Assembly (NCBI GenBank): GCA_963763085.1
Contig: CAVXNB010000004.1
Span: forward strand, 930,001-994,000
Direction of reading: 5' to 3'
DNA from: CAVXNB01 sp963763085
GTDB taxonomy: Bacteria > Actinomycetota > Acidimicrobiia > Acidimicrobiales > Bog-793
DNA: 64,000 bases
Positions 33,731 to 41,984 of the stretch are shown here, piece after piece. Made by a program: the position numbers and the translations under genes. The stretch's first letter is position 1; each line of letters starts with the position of its first letter. The notes under the pieces were generated by a model, which saw only the letters and a list, made by a program, of their open reading frames with translations, did not search any database and had not been told where the DNA came from.

Positions 33731-35131
33731 ATGGCCACCACGGAGCTCGATCTCGGCAAATATCAGCTCGGCTGGAGCGATGTAGAGGACTATGTCTTCA
33801 AGCCGCGCAAGGGGCTCTCGGAGGAAATCGTCCGGGAGATGTCCGCCATGAAGGGCGAGCCGAGCTGGATGCTCGACTTCCGGCTGTCCTCGCTGCGCAG
33901 GTTCGAGCGGAAGCCGATGGTGCGCTGGTTCGCCGAGAAGATGCCCGACCTGGACTTCGACGACATCTTCTACTACATCAAGCCCACCGACAAGCAGGTC
34001 AACGAGTGGGATCAGCTGCCCGAGTCGGTGAAGAACACCTGGGACAAGCTCGGCATCCCCCAAGCCGAGCGGAAGTATCTCGCCGGCGTGACCGCGCAGT
34101 ACGAGTCCGAGGTCGTGTACCACCGCAACCGTGAGGACCTGGAGCGCCTCGGCGTCCTCTTCACGGACATGGACACGGCGGTTCGCGAGCACCCCGAGAT
34201 CGTGCGCAAGTGGTTCGGCAAGATCATTCCCCCGGGTGACAACAAGTTCGCCGCGCTCAACTCGGCCGTGTGGTCGGGCGGCTCGTTCATATATGTCCCG
34301 CCCGGCGTGAACGTCGACATGCCGCTTCAGGCCTACTTCCGCATCAACGCCGAGAACATGGGCCAGTTCGAGCGGACGCTGATCATTGCCGACGAGGGCG
34401 CCCAAGTCCATTATGTCGAGGGATGCTCGGCGCCGGTCTACTCGTCGGACTCCCTGCACTCGGCCGTGGTCGAGCTCGTGGCGCTTCCCGGCAGCAGGAT
34501 CACTTACACGACCATCCAGAACTGGTCGACCAACGTCTACAACCTCGTCACCAAGCGGGCCCGTGCCGAGGCCGAGGCCCACGTCGAATGGATCGACGGC
34601 AACATCGGCTCGCGGCTGACGATGAAGTACCCCTCGGTCTACCTGATGGGACCGAAGGCATCCGGTGAGGTCCTCTCCGTCGCCTACGCCGGCGCCGGCC
34701 AGATCCTGGACACCGGGGCGAAGATGTTCCACTCCGCGCCGGAGACCACCTCCACCATCGTTTCCAAGTCCATCTCCAAGGACGGTGGCCACGCCACCTA
34801 CCGCGGGAAGGTTCACGTCGACGAAGGGGCCCGGAGGGCGAAGTCGTTCGTGCGCTGCGATGCGCTCATCCTGGACGAGGACTCCATCTCCGAGACCAAG
34901 CCGTACATGGAGGTCGAGGAGCGCGATGCCGAGATCGGTCACGAGGCGACCGTCTCCAAGATCGGCGACGACCAGCTCTTCTACCTGATGAGCCGCGGCC
35001 TCACCGAGAGTCAGGCGATGGGGATGATCGTGAACGGCTTCATCGAGCCGATCACCCGCACGCTTCCGATGGAGTACGCGGTCGAATGGAGCCGCCTGAT
35101 CGAGCTCCAGATGGACGGTTCGGTCGGCTGA
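33731..35131 (+). CDS. sufB: Fe-S cluster assembly protein SufB
   Basis: 466 residues. Core scaffold subunit of the SufBCD complex, on which [4Fe-4S] clusters are assembled with sulfur from a Cys desulfurase. Conserved stretches: NEPEWMLDFR-like GEPSWMLDFRLSSLRRF, GIPQAERKYLAGVTAQYESE, WSGGSFIYVPPGVNVDMPLQ, QVHYVEGCSAPVYSSDSLHS, GAKMFHSAPETTSTIVSKSI and AEIGHEATVSKIGDDQLFYL. Starts with ATG behind AGAGGA. Here it is separated from sufD and sufC by about 2.4 kb of other genes. Confidence 0.96.
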   Translation: MATTELDLGKYQLGWSDVEDYVFKPRKGLSEEIVREMSAMKGEPSWMLDFRLSSLRRFERKPMVRWFAEKMPDLDFDDIFYYIKPTDKQVNEWDQLPESVKNTWDKLGIPQAERKYLAGVTAQYESEVVYHRNREDLERLGVLFTDMDTAVREHPEIVRKWFGKIIPPGDNKFAALNSAVWSGGSFIYVPPGVNVDMPLQAYFRINAENMGQFERTLIIADEGAQVHYVEGCSAPVYSSDSLHSAVVELVALPGSRITYTTIQNWSTNVYNLVTKRARAEAEAHVEWIDGNIGSRLTMKYPSVYLMGPKASGEVLSVAYAGAGQILDTGAKMFHSAPETTSTIVSKSISKDGGHATYRGKVHVDEGARRAKSFVRCDALILDEDSISETKPYMEVEERDAEIGHEATVSKIGDDQLFYLMSRGLTESQAMGMIVNGFIEPITRTLPMEYAVEWSRLIELQMDGSVG

Positions 35132-35148
35132 CCAGGTAGCGTCCGCTC

Positions 35149-35508
35149 ATGCCCATGCGGGAGGACTGTCGCCACTACCAGAGCCGCACCTACGAGAGCG
35201 GCGAAGTGGCGAGGTTCTGCGTGCTCGACATGGCGCCGGACGCGCCGTGGCGATGCCCGGACAACTGCCCGGTGTACGAGCGGCGCCTCGCGGACGCGGG
35301 CTGGACTCACGGCAGCCTCGTCGAGCCTGCGGTCGAGGACGAGCCGGGCGGGGTGCCGGCGGCTGACGCGGCCGACGTGCTCGAGAGCGCCGAGGAGATA
35401 GTGGATACCGTCGCGCCCGAGGCTTTCTCCGAGGCCCGCGATCGGGAGCGGAAGACCGGCAAGGACGGGGGCTTCGGCTCCCGGCGCTGGTTCAAGCGCA
35501 AGGGCTAG
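35149..35508 (+). CDS. hypothetical Cys-containing protein next to sufB
   Basis: 119 residues. Not recognised. The first 40 residues contain four Cys (EDCRHYQSRTYESGEVARFC and RCPDNCPVY), a spacing compatible with a small metal site. The rest is acidic (DEPGGVPAADAADVLESAEE) and ends in a basic GSRRWFKRKG tail. It starts 17 bp after sufB and is presumably co-transcribed with it. A role in Fe-S handling would be inference from position only. Confidence 0.68.
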   Translation: MPMREDCRHYQSRTYESGEVARFCVLDMAPDAPWRCPDNCPVYERRLADAGWTHGSLVEPAVEDEPGGVPAADAADVLESAEEIVDTVAPEAFSEARDRERKTGKDGGFGSRRWFKRKG

Positions 35509-35526
35509 GGCGTCTCGTCCAGTTCG

Positions 35527-36381
35527 TCACGTGCCGGTGAACTCGGGAGGTCGGCGCTCGAAGAACGCGGTCACCGCCTCGGTGAGGTCGTTGGAGCGGA
35601 GCTGGCCGGCGTTCCACGCGGCCACGTAGCGCAGCCCTTCGTCGATACGTTGCCGGTGGATCTGAGCGAGCACGGCCTTGGTGCCCTGCACAGCGACCGG
35701 CGAGTTGGCGGCAATCTCGGCCGCAATGGCCGTTGCACCCTCGAGCGTCCTTTGGGCATCGGCGAACACTTCGTTGACGAGGCCGATGCGCTCGGCGCGG
35801 GCGGCATCGATGTCCTTGCCAGTGAGCGCCAGCTCGGCGACGTGACCCATTCCGATCAGGAGGGGGAGACGCTGGAGGCTGCCGAGATCGGCGACGATCG
35901 CCATCTTCGTCTCACGCACCGAGAAGAGCGTGTCTGCTGAGCAGACGCGGACATCGCACGCCGAGACGAGGTCGACTCCACCGCCGATGCAATAGCCGTG
36001 AGCCGCGGCGATGACGGGCTTGGGGCAGTCGGCGACGGCATTGAACGGCTCCTGCATGCGCAGGACGTCGGCATGGGTGTGTCTCGCCAGTTCGGCGGCG
36101 GAGGGGCTGCTCAGGTCGCTCGGAGGGCCGGCCCGATCCGCCGCTCCTGGGCTCACGATGTCGCCGAGGGCGGACAGATCGAGCCCGACGCTGAAATGCG
36201 GCCCCTTCGCCGCAAGGACTACCGCCCGAACTTCAGGGTCCGCAGCGAGCTCGGCCATCGCGGCCGTGAGCTCGGAGAAGAAGGTCATGTTCATGGCGTT
36301 GCGTTTCTCGGGGCGGTCGAGAAACAACGTGGCGACGTGGCCCTCGCGCTCGATGGAGAGCACTTCGTAGTTGCTGGACAT
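35527..36381 (-). CDS. crotonase-family delta(3,5)-delta(2,4)-dienoyl-CoA isomerase-like
   Basis: 284 residues from MSSNYEVLSI. Crotonase fold with oxyanion-hole segments AKGPHFSVGLDLSAL and AAHGYCIGGGVDLVSACDVR. The stretch ACDVRVCSADTLFSVRETKM and AIVADLGSLQRLP matches the ECH1-type dienoyl-CoA isomerase pattern with acidic residues at the Asp, Glu and Asp positions, rather than plain enoyl-CoA hydratase. It would reposition double bonds of unsaturated fatty acids during beta-oxidation. It lies on the minus strand between sufB and sufD. Confidence 0.84.
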   Translation of the reverse strand: MSSNYEVLSIEREGHVATLFLDRPEKRNAMNMTFFSELTAAMAELAADPEVRAVVLAAKGPHFSVGLDLSALGDIVSPGAADRAGPPSDLSSPSAAELARHTHADVLRMQEPFNAVADCPKPVIAAAHGYCIGGGVDLVSACDVRVCSADTLFSVRETKMAIVADLGSLQRLPLLIGMGHVAELALTGKDIDAARAERIGLVNEVFADAQRTLEGATAIAAEIAANSPVAVQGTKAVLAQIHRQRIDEGLRYVAAWNAGQLRSNDLTEAVTAFFERRPPEFTGT

Positions 36382-36486
36382 GAGCGAAACGGTACTGCCG
36401 GCGGCGCGGCTCACCCGGGCCGGCGAGATATTGATGAGGGCGGTCGGCCTTGCCAATGCTGCCGGCGGTAGGCACGATGGCGGCCG

Positions 36487-37494
36487 ATGGCATGGGACGG
36501 AGACGACTACCAGGCTCGCTTCGACTGCCTCGCCTCACAGGGCGTCGACGTCCATGGCGAAGCCGACTTCGTCTGCAGCCTGTCGCCTCCGCCTCACTCG
36601 GTGCTCGACGCCGGCTGCGGCACGGGAAGGGTCGCGGTGGAGCTGGCGAGACGAGGTCTCGACGTCGTCGGGGTCGACGTCGATCCGTCGATGCTGGCGA
36701 CGGCCCGCAGGCGCGCTCCGGAGATCGAGTTCGTCGAGTCGGACCTGGACGGGTTGGAGCTGGGCCGGCGGTTCGACGTGGTGCTCATGGCAGGCAACGT
36801 CCTCCTGTTCACGCCGAAGGGGACGGAGCGAGGGGTCGTGCTCGGATGTGCTCGGCACATCACGAGCGCTGGTGCGCTCGTCGCCGGCTTCCAACTCGAC
36901 CGCGGCTACGGACTCGGCGCCTACGACGCCGACTGCAGCGCCGCCGGCCTTGGGCTGGCCGAACGGTGGGCCACGTGGGACCGGCAACCGTTCGACGCGG
37001 CGGCGGCGCCGGCCGGGGTCTACGCGGTGTCGGTGTACCGGCCCCTGCTGGCCGGGGCCTCCTCCCCTACGGGAAGTTCTTTTTCTTCGCAAAACTTGCC
37101 TCCAGAAAAGATTGTGAGTGGTCGCAATCTGTCTGGGAGGCAAGTTCAAAACAAAATTCGAACATCCCCACTCCTCCTCCCCGACCCGGAGCGCTGCGAG
37201 CTGTGCGAAGCAGGTCACCTGACGACCTGGTACCACGAGGACGAGATCTGCTGGATTGCCGACTGCGAGATATGCGCCGTCCCGATGGTCGTGTGGAAGC
37301 GACACGGGGTGACACCTCCCGACGCCGAAGTCGCCCACATGATCGGCGAGCTCGACCGGGTGGCGAGGGAGCGGTTCGGCGACGTCGAATTCACCGTCGA
37401 CCGGGTGATGCGGCAGATCAAGACCCACTTCCATGCCCACGCACGCGATCGGCAATGGTGGCACCGGCGCTTCAACGCCTGGTCCGGGCGATGA
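36487..37494 (+). CDS. SAM-methyltransferase joined in frame to a Cys-rich domain by a palindromic element
   Basis: 335 residues as one open frame. Residues 1-190 are a class I methyltransferase (SVLDAGCGTGRVAVELARRG, VVGVDVDPSMLATARR, DVVLMAGNVLLFTP). Residues ~195-232 are encoded by copy 2 of the palindromic element (37091-37160) and surrounding bases. Residues ~233-335 form a separate conserved-looking unit: RCELCEAGHLTTWYHEDEIC, WIADCEICAVPMVVWKRHG and VMRQIKTHFHAHARDRQWWH, which I would expect as a stand-alone small protein. Either a true fusion or two genes whose boundary was overwritten by the element; a GTG at 37113 could start the second. Confidence 0.72.
   Translation: MAWDGDDYQARFDCLASQGVDVHGEADFVCSLSPPPHSVLDAGCGTGRVAVELARRGLDVVGVDVDPSMLATARRRAPEIEFVESDLDGLELGRRFDVVLMAGNVLLFTPKGTERGVVLGCARHITSAGALVAGFQLDRGYGLGAYDADCSAAGLGLAERWATWDRQPFDAAAAPAGVYAVSVYRPLLAGASSPTGSSFSSQNLPPEKIVSGRNLSGRQVQNKIRTSPLLLPDPERCELCEAGHLTTWYHEDEICWIADCEICAVPMVVWKRHGVTPPDAEVAHMIGELDRVARERFGDVEFTVDRVMRQIKTHFHAHARDRQWWHRRFNAWSGR
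37091..37160 (+). repeat. nested palindromic element, copy 2 (within an open frame)
   Basis: Outer arms AACTTGCCTCC (37093-37103) and GGAGGCAAGTT (37136-37146). Inner hairpin 37110-37129 (GATTGTGA and TCGCAATC, loop GTGG) with the same T-G wobble pair as copies 1 and 3. Spacers 37104-37109 and 37130-37135 differ from the other copies. The right tail ATTCGAACATCCCCAC is shared. Length and frame let the methyltransferase frame pass straight through. Confidence 0.85.
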
Positions 37495-37527
37495 CGGCTG
37501 ACCGTTAGCCTGCAGGACCTGATCACG

Positions 37528-38883
37528 ATGCAGTTACCCCTTTCCTTCTCCGCTGACGCGGCGCGGAGCCTCGACGGCCCGGAATGGCTCGCCGAGTGGC
37601 GTCTCCGCGCGCTCGAGCGCTTCGCCGAGAGCCCGCCGCCCGCCACCGACGAGGATCTCTGGCGCTACGGCCGGATCTCCGAGCTGGACCTCGATCAGTA
37701 CGTCCCGAGTGGTACGGCGTCGAGCGCCGGCGGGTTGCCCGCGGCCCTCGGAGCCGACGCCTGGCCGGCGTCGGCCGCCTTGCTCGAGCACATCGGCGAG
37801 CGCTCCGGTCTTGCGGTCGTCGTCGACGGCGTGCCCGTGACCCTCGAGCTGTCGGCGCCCGCGAGCGCCACCGGGACGAGGCTCGGAAGCGTGTTCGACG
37901 AACCCCGGCGCACGGACGTCCTCGATCAGGTGACCAAGCTGAACGGCGAGAGCGGAAAGGAGGAGCACCTGCCCGACGCCTTCGACCACCTTGCCGACGC
38001 CTTCCTGCGGGACGCGCTCGTCCTCAACGTTCCCGCTCGCGCCCGCATCGATCACCCGATCGTGATCGTCCACCTGCTCGGATCGATCGTGGCCGACGGC
38101 GCGGCCCAGGCGATCTTCCCCCGCACGGTGATCGAGCTGGGCGAAGCGGCCGAGGCGACCGTGATCGAGCTCTTCGTCTCGTGCGACGGCCCGCTCCTCG
38201 TGGTGCCGATCGTCGACCTCTTTCTCGGAGACGCCGCCGTCGCGTCCTACAACGCCATACAGCAGCTCGGAGCGGGAGCCTGGCAGCTCGCGCATCAACG
38301 AATGCGGGCCGGCAGGGATGCCACGATCCGTACCTTCACCGCCTCGCTCGGAGGCGAGTACGCCCGTTTCCGCACCGAGTCGGTCCTGGCAGGCAAGGGG
38401 GGCAGCGCCGAGCTCCTCGCCGCGTACCTCGGCGACGGGACCCAGATGCACGACTTCCGGACCCTCCAAGAGCACGGCGCGCCACGAACGACGAGCGACC
38501 TCGTCTTCAAGGGCGCAGTCGGCGACACGGCACGCTCGGTCTACTCCGGGCTCATCCGGATGCGGCGAGGGGCGAAGGGCGCCAACGCCTTCCAGACGAA
38601 CCGCAACCTCGTGCTGAGCGACGGGGCACACGCAGACTCTGTGCCAAACCTCGACATCGAGGAGAACGACGTCCGCTGCTCCCATGCTTCTGCAGTCGGC
38701 CAGATCGACCGCGAGCAGCGCTTCTACCTCGAGTCGCGCGGCGTGCCGCCGGCGGTGGCGGAGAGATTGATCCTCTTGGGCTTCTTCGAGGACCTGTGGG
38801 CTCGTGTCGCGGCGCCGGGTATACGCGAGCACCTGGTTGCCGCCGTCGCAGCCAGGCTGGACGGCGTCACAGGTGGCCGGTGA
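37528..38883 (+). CDS. sufD: Fe-S cluster assembly protein SufD
   Basis: 451 residues. SufB paralogue and partner in the SufBC2D scaffold. The N-terminal part is variable (EWLAEWRLRALERFAESPPP); the conserved C-terminal beta-helix has EYARFRTESVLAGKGGSAEL, RTTSDLVFKGAVGDTARSVY, GLIRMRRGAKGANAFQTNRN, LVLSDGAHADSVPNLDIEEN and DVRCSHASAVGQIDREQRFY with the invariant Cys-Ser-His. It starts 34 bp after the methyltransferase frame, and the Rieske gene starts 4 bp after its stop. Confidence 0.95.
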   Translation: MQLPLSFSADAARSLDGPEWLAEWRLRALERFAESPPPATDEDLWRYGRISELDLDQYVPSGTASSAGGLPAALGADAWPASAALLEHIGERSGLAVVVDGVPVTLELSAPASATGTRLGSVFDEPRRTDVLDQVTKLNGESGKEEHLPDAFDHLADAFLRDALVLNVPARARIDHPIVIVHLLGSIVADGAAQAIFPRTVIELGEAAEATVIELFVSCDGPLLVVPIVDLFLGDAAVASYNAIQQLGAGAWQLAHQRMRAGRDATIRTFTASLGGEYARFRTESVLAGKGGSAELLAAYLGDGTQMHDFRTLQEHGAPRTTSDLVFKGAVGDTARSVYSGLIRMRRGAKGANAFQTNRNLVLSDGAHADSVPNLDIEENDVRCSHASAVGQIDREQRFYLESRGVPPAVAERLILLGFFEDLWARVAAPGIREHLVAAVAARLDGVTGGR

Positions 38884-38887
38884 TCGC

Positions 38888-39199
38888 GTGAGAGTACGAC
38901 TGTGCGCGGCCGGGGAGCTCGGGGTGGGAGAGGTGCGCCGTTTCGAGATCGAGGGAGGACCGATCGCTCTCGTCCACTGCGACTCGGGGTTCCGGGCGGT
39001 GGTGGACGTGTGCAGCCACGAGGACTATCCGCTTTCGGAGGGTGAGGTGTTCCCGGACGTGTGCGAGATCGAGTGCCTTCGCCACGGGAGCACGTTCTCC
39101 ATGCTGGACGGCTCGCCGCAGAGCCTGCCCGCCACCCGGCCGGTGAAGGTCGTGCCGATCGAGGTGGACGGCGACGACGTCTTCGCGGTGGTCACGTGA
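38888..39199 (+). CDS. small Rieske-type [2Fe-2S] ferredoxin of the SUF locus
   Basis: 103 residues from a GTG. Rieske fold with CSHEDYPLSEGEVFPDVCEI and ECLRHGSTFSMLDG (Cys-x-His and Cys-x2-His ligands). A non-heme-oxygenase-type ferredoxin between sufD and sufC is usual in actinobacterial SUF operons; it may feed electrons to cluster assembly. Its stop overlaps the sufC start as GTGA. Confidence 0.92.
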   Translation: MRVRLCAAGELGVGEVRRFEIEGGPIALVHCDSGFRAVVDVCSHEDYPLSEGEVFPDVCEIECLRHGSTFSMLDGSPQSLPATRPVKVVPIEVDGDDVFAVVT

Positions 39200-40029
39200 G
39201 CGCCAGCGTCCTGCGGATCTCGGACCTTCACGCCGGCGTCGAGGGACGTGAGATCCTGCGCGGCATCGATCTCGAGGTGCGCAGCGGCGAGATTCACGCC
39301 GTCATGGGCCCGAACGGCTCGGGCAAGAGCACACTCGCCCACGTCCTGATGGGACGTCCCGGCTACGAGGTAATGAGCGGGAGCGTCACGCTGGATGGCG
39401 TCGAGCTGCTCGGGCTGACCCCTTTCGAGCGGGCGAAGGCGGGACTGTTCCTGACGTTCCAGTACCCGATCGAAGTGCCGGGAGTGCCGCTCGCGTCGGC
39501 CCTCGCCGAGGCGCTCGTCGCCGCCGGCCGCGCCGGAGAAGCCGACGCCGGATTCCTGACGGCGCGCCTCTCGGAGGAGGCCGACGACCTCGGCATCCTG
39601 CCGGAGATCCTCGCCCGGCCGATGAACGTCGACCTCTCCGGTGGCGAGGCGAAGCGCAACGAGACCCTCCAGCTCGCCATCCTCCGCCCGCGCATCGCCG
39701 TCCTGGACGAGCTCGACTCCGGCCTCGACGTCGACGCCCTCGGCCAGGTCGCCAGGCGCATCGAACGGGCGACGAGGGAGGGGGACCCGCCTCTCGGGGT
39801 GATCGCGATCACGCACTACCGCCGGCTGCTTCACGAGCTGCCCGCCCAGCGCGTTCACGTGCTGTCGGAGGGACGCATCGTCGCGAGTGGCGGACCGGAG
39901 CTGGCCGAGGAACTCGAACGGACCGGTTACGTCGCCTATCGGGAGGACGTGGAGGACGCCGAGGGTCTTGCAGAAGGGGCCGGTCGCGACGAGCTGGGTC
40001 TCGGGGAGACATTTCTCGGCGGCCTGTAG
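39196..40029 (+). CDS. sufC: Fe-S cluster assembly ATPase SufC
   Basis: 277 residues from the GTG in a GTGA overlap. ABC-type ATPase: Walker A GPNGSGKSTL, Q-loop TFQYPIEVPGV, signature NVDLSGGEAKRNE, Walker B IAVLDELDSGLDVD and the switch His in VIAITHYRRLL. It drives conformational change of SufB-SufD. The C-terminus is about 20 residues longer than usual (EDAEGLAEGAGRDELG onward). No sufS, sufU or sufT follows; the next gene on the plus strand is an MFS protein. Confidence 0.95.
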   Translation: MSASVLRISDLHAGVEGREILRGIDLEVRSGEIHAVMGPNGSGKSTLAHVLMGRPGYEVMSGSVTLDGVELLGLTPFERAKAGLFLTFQYPIEVPGVPLASALAEALVAAGRAGEADAGFLTARLSEEADDLGILPEILARPMNVDLSGGEAKRNETLQLAILRPRIAVLDELDSGLDVDALGQVARRIERATREGDPPLGVIAITHYRRLLHELPAQRVHVLSEGRIVASGGPELAEELERTGYVAYREDVEDAEGLAEGAGRDELGLGETFLGGL

Positions 40030-40040
40030 CCACCGGGGCG

Positions 40041-40090
40041 CCAGCTATATGCGCCCAGCTACAAGCACCAGCTACAAGCGCCAGCTACAA
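40041..40090 (+). repeat. short tandem repeat downstream of sufC
   Basis: Four units beginning CCAGCT at 40041, 40055, 40068 and 40081 (period 14, 13, 13), consensus CCAGCTACAAGCG; the first unit is diverged (CCAGCTATATGCGC). It fills the space between the convergent sufC and Lrp-domain genes and includes the stop codon of the latter. Confidence 0.85.
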
Positions 40091-40321
40091 ATTGACCACC
40101 GGGCAGGTCAGCGTACGTGTAATGCCCTCGATGAGCTGCACGCGGCTCACGACCATCTTGCCAAGGTCGTCGACCGTGTCGGCCTCGGCCTGAACGATCA
40201 CGTCGTAGGGGCCGGTCACGTCCTCGGCTCGCACCACCCCTGGGATCTCTGCCACCTTCGTGGCGACCGTGGCCGCCTTGCCAACTTCCGTTTGGATCAG
40301 CACGTAGGCCCGAACTCCCAC
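40085..40321 (-). CDS. stand-alone Lrp/AsnC ligand-binding (RAM) domain protein
   Basis: 78 residues from a GTG preceded by GAGGAGG. Only the C-terminal alpha/beta RAM domain of Lrp/AsnC regulators: VRAYVLIQTEVGKAATVATK, VAEIPGVVRAEDVTGPYDVI and LTCPVVNL. There is no DNA-binding half. Such stand-alone proteins form rings that bind amino acids and may modulate full-length Lrp proteins or enzymes. The frame is open far upstream, but that part is antisense to the MFS gene. Confidence 0.88.
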   Translation of the reverse strand: MGVRAYVLIQTEVGKAATVATKVAEIPGVVRAEDVTGPYDVIVQAEADTVDDLGKMVVSRVQLIEGITRTLTCPVVNL

Positions 40322-40387
40322 TCTTGACCTCCTCGTCCTCGGCTTGCGCGCATCGTAGCGGCCGGGAGGTCGGGACCGACACGTACC

Positions 40388-41818
40388 ATGGCGAATGTGG
40401 ACCACGCGGCGCGCTGGGCTCGCCTCACCCGGCTCCTGCGGAGTGCCGTCCACGACCTGTTCGACCAGTCCCAGCCGTTCGGCAGGCTTGCGCTGGTCCA
40501 CACCATCTTCTCGGTGGGCACGACCCTCATCACGATCTCGCTCGCGGGGACGTTGTTCTTCACGATCTCGCCGGAGGCCGCCAAGGACAAGGTCCTGCTC
40601 TATCTGCTCCTCACGATCGCGCCGTTCGCCGTCGTCGCTCCGGCGCTCAGCCCGCTGCTCGACCGGGGGAGCTACGCCCGCCGGACGAGCATCGCGGTCT
40701 CCTCCGTGGGGAGCGCCGTGCTCGTCTTCCTGATGGCGAACGACATCAACGGATTGCTGCTCTTCCCCGAGGCGTTCGGCGTGCTCGTGCTCTCGAAGCT
40801 GTACCTCGTCGCCAAGGCGGCACTCGTGCCGTCGATGACCGATACGGAGGACGACCTCGCGAGTGCGAACGCCAAGCTCGCCGTGCTGGCCTCGCTCGCC
40901 GGCTTTGTCGCCTCCCCTGTCGCGGTCGGCCTGCTCCAGATCGGAGCGCCTTGGGTGCTGCGGGTCTCCTGCGTGGTCTTCCTCCTCGGGGGCGTCGCCG
41001 CGATGAGGCTTCCCAAGCTGGCGGAGGCGGTGCGCCCCAAGCCGGCGGACACCACCCCTGACGGCCGCCCCCTCCTGGGACCACCCGTCCCCAAGACGGG
41101 TCGCTCGACGCAGGGAGCCGGACGTCCCCTCTACGAGCGCCCCCAACCGACGAACCAAGAGCGCACGGAGCGGATCAATGTCGCCCGGGAGCGGCAGCGC
41201 CTCGGGCTGCCGCTGTTCGTGCCCGAGGTCGTGCTCGGCCTGACCGCGATGTCGGTGATCCGGGGAGCGGTTGGATTCGTCACGTTCTTCCTGGCTTTTG
41301 CGCTCCGCCACCTTCACGCAGCGACGTGGTGGTACGGGATTCTCCTGCTTACGAGCGCGATCGGCTCTCTGCTCGGGTCCCTCCTCGTGCCGACCCTGCG
41401 CCGATACCTGTCCGAGCAACAGCTGATCCTGTACTCGCTGGTGCTGTCGGCGGTCGTGGGAGTCGTCGTGGCGATCGTGGGGTCGCTGTGGGTGCAGCCG
41501 CTGCTCACATTCGCCATCGGGTTCGCGACGACCTCGGCCAAGCCGTCGTTCGACTCGATCGCGCAGAGGAACGTGGCCCCCGCGCTCCTCGGTCGCGCGT
41601 TTGCGAGGTTCGAGACCCAGCTGCAACTGGTCTGGGTGTTCGGCTCGCTGCTCGCCGTGATCGTCGGGTTCCCGCTCCGCTCGGGAGACGTCCTGATAGG
41701 AGTCACCTGTGCCGTGGCTGCCGCCTTCAACGTCTCCATGCGGCGCGCGGTGACTCAGAGCCGTCTCGCCGACAGGCGCGCAAGTGAAGTCGACCTGCCG
41801 GGCACCTCGCTGAACTGA
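40388..41818 (+). CDS. MFS transporter
   Basis: 476 residues with about 10-12 hydrophobic segments (LALVHTIFSVGTTLITISLA, VLLYLLLTIAPFAVVAPALS, GVLVLSKLYLVAKAALVPSM, LPLFVPEVVLGLTAMSVI and further). A long cytoplasmic loop of ~65 residues rich in Pro/Arg joins the halves. It resembles the MFS_3/enterobactin-exporter-like group seen next to SUF genes in some actinobacteria. Substrate unknown. Starts 66 bp from the divergent Lrp-domain gene. Confidence 0.82.
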   Translation: MANVDHAARWARLTRLLRSAVHDLFDQSQPFGRLALVHTIFSVGTTLITISLAGTLFFTISPEAAKDKVLLYLLLTIAPFAVVAPALSPLLDRGSYARRTSIAVSSVGSAVLVFLMANDINGLLLFPEAFGVLVLSKLYLVAKAALVPSMTDTEDDLASANAKLAVLASLAGFVASPVAVGLLQIGAPWVLRVSCVVFLLGGVAAMRLPKLAEAVRPKPADTTPDGRPLLGPPVPKTGRSTQGAGRPLYERPQPTNQERTERINVARERQRLGLPLFVPEVVLGLTAMSVIRGAVGFVTFFLAFALRHLHAATWWYGILLLTSAIGSLLGSLLVPTLRRYLSEQQLILYSLVLSAVVGVVVAIVGSLWVQPLLTFAIGFATTSAKPSFDSIAQRNVAPALLGRAFARFETQLQLVWVFGSLLAVIVGFPLRSGDVLIGVTCAVAAAFNVSMRRAVTQSRLADRRASEVDLPGTSLN

Positions 41819-41879
41819 ACGGCGACCGCGGGCCGCGGTTTCGCGTCATCCGCCGGCACAGCTTGCGCCGTACTCCTGT

Positions 41880-41940
41880 CGAGAGGCACCCGGACAACCG
41901 CCGGGCAACCCTCGCCGAGGTGCCTCCACAAGGCGCCGGA
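41880..41940 (+). promoter_or_regulatory. structured 5' leader in front of Tat mini-protein gene 1
   Basis: GAGGCACC (41883-41890) pairs exactly with GGTGCCTC (41919-41926). Between them are CGGACAACCG (small hairpin) and GGGCAACC-CTCGCCG-AGGTGCC, in which CCTC and GAGG can pair. The order 'GCAACC-hairpin-GGTGCC' is reminiscent of the core of SAM-clan riboswitches, but a complete consensus is not present. The same pattern precedes the second copy (43861-43928). It ends 45 bp before the ATG and 33 bp before the AGGAGGT ribosome site. Confidence 0.5.
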
Positions 41941-41984
41941 GGATTGGTGGGGTTGTGGGCCTCTCCGAATCAGGAGGTCAAGTC

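Noticed and set aside
31487..34942. Minus-strand frame open over more than 3.4 kb (1151 codons) across sufB
   Set aside because: Only the part below 33631 has peptidase conservation. The rest is antisense to sufB, whose protein is fully conserved.
40041..40090. CRISPR-like array
   Set aside because: Units are 13-14 bp and contiguous, without spacers, and no cas gene is present.
40085..41626. Lrp-domain gene as the C-terminus of a 513-residue minus-strand protein
   Set aside because: The upstream part is antisense to the MFS gene and low-complexity. The short form has a strong ribosome site and the normal length.
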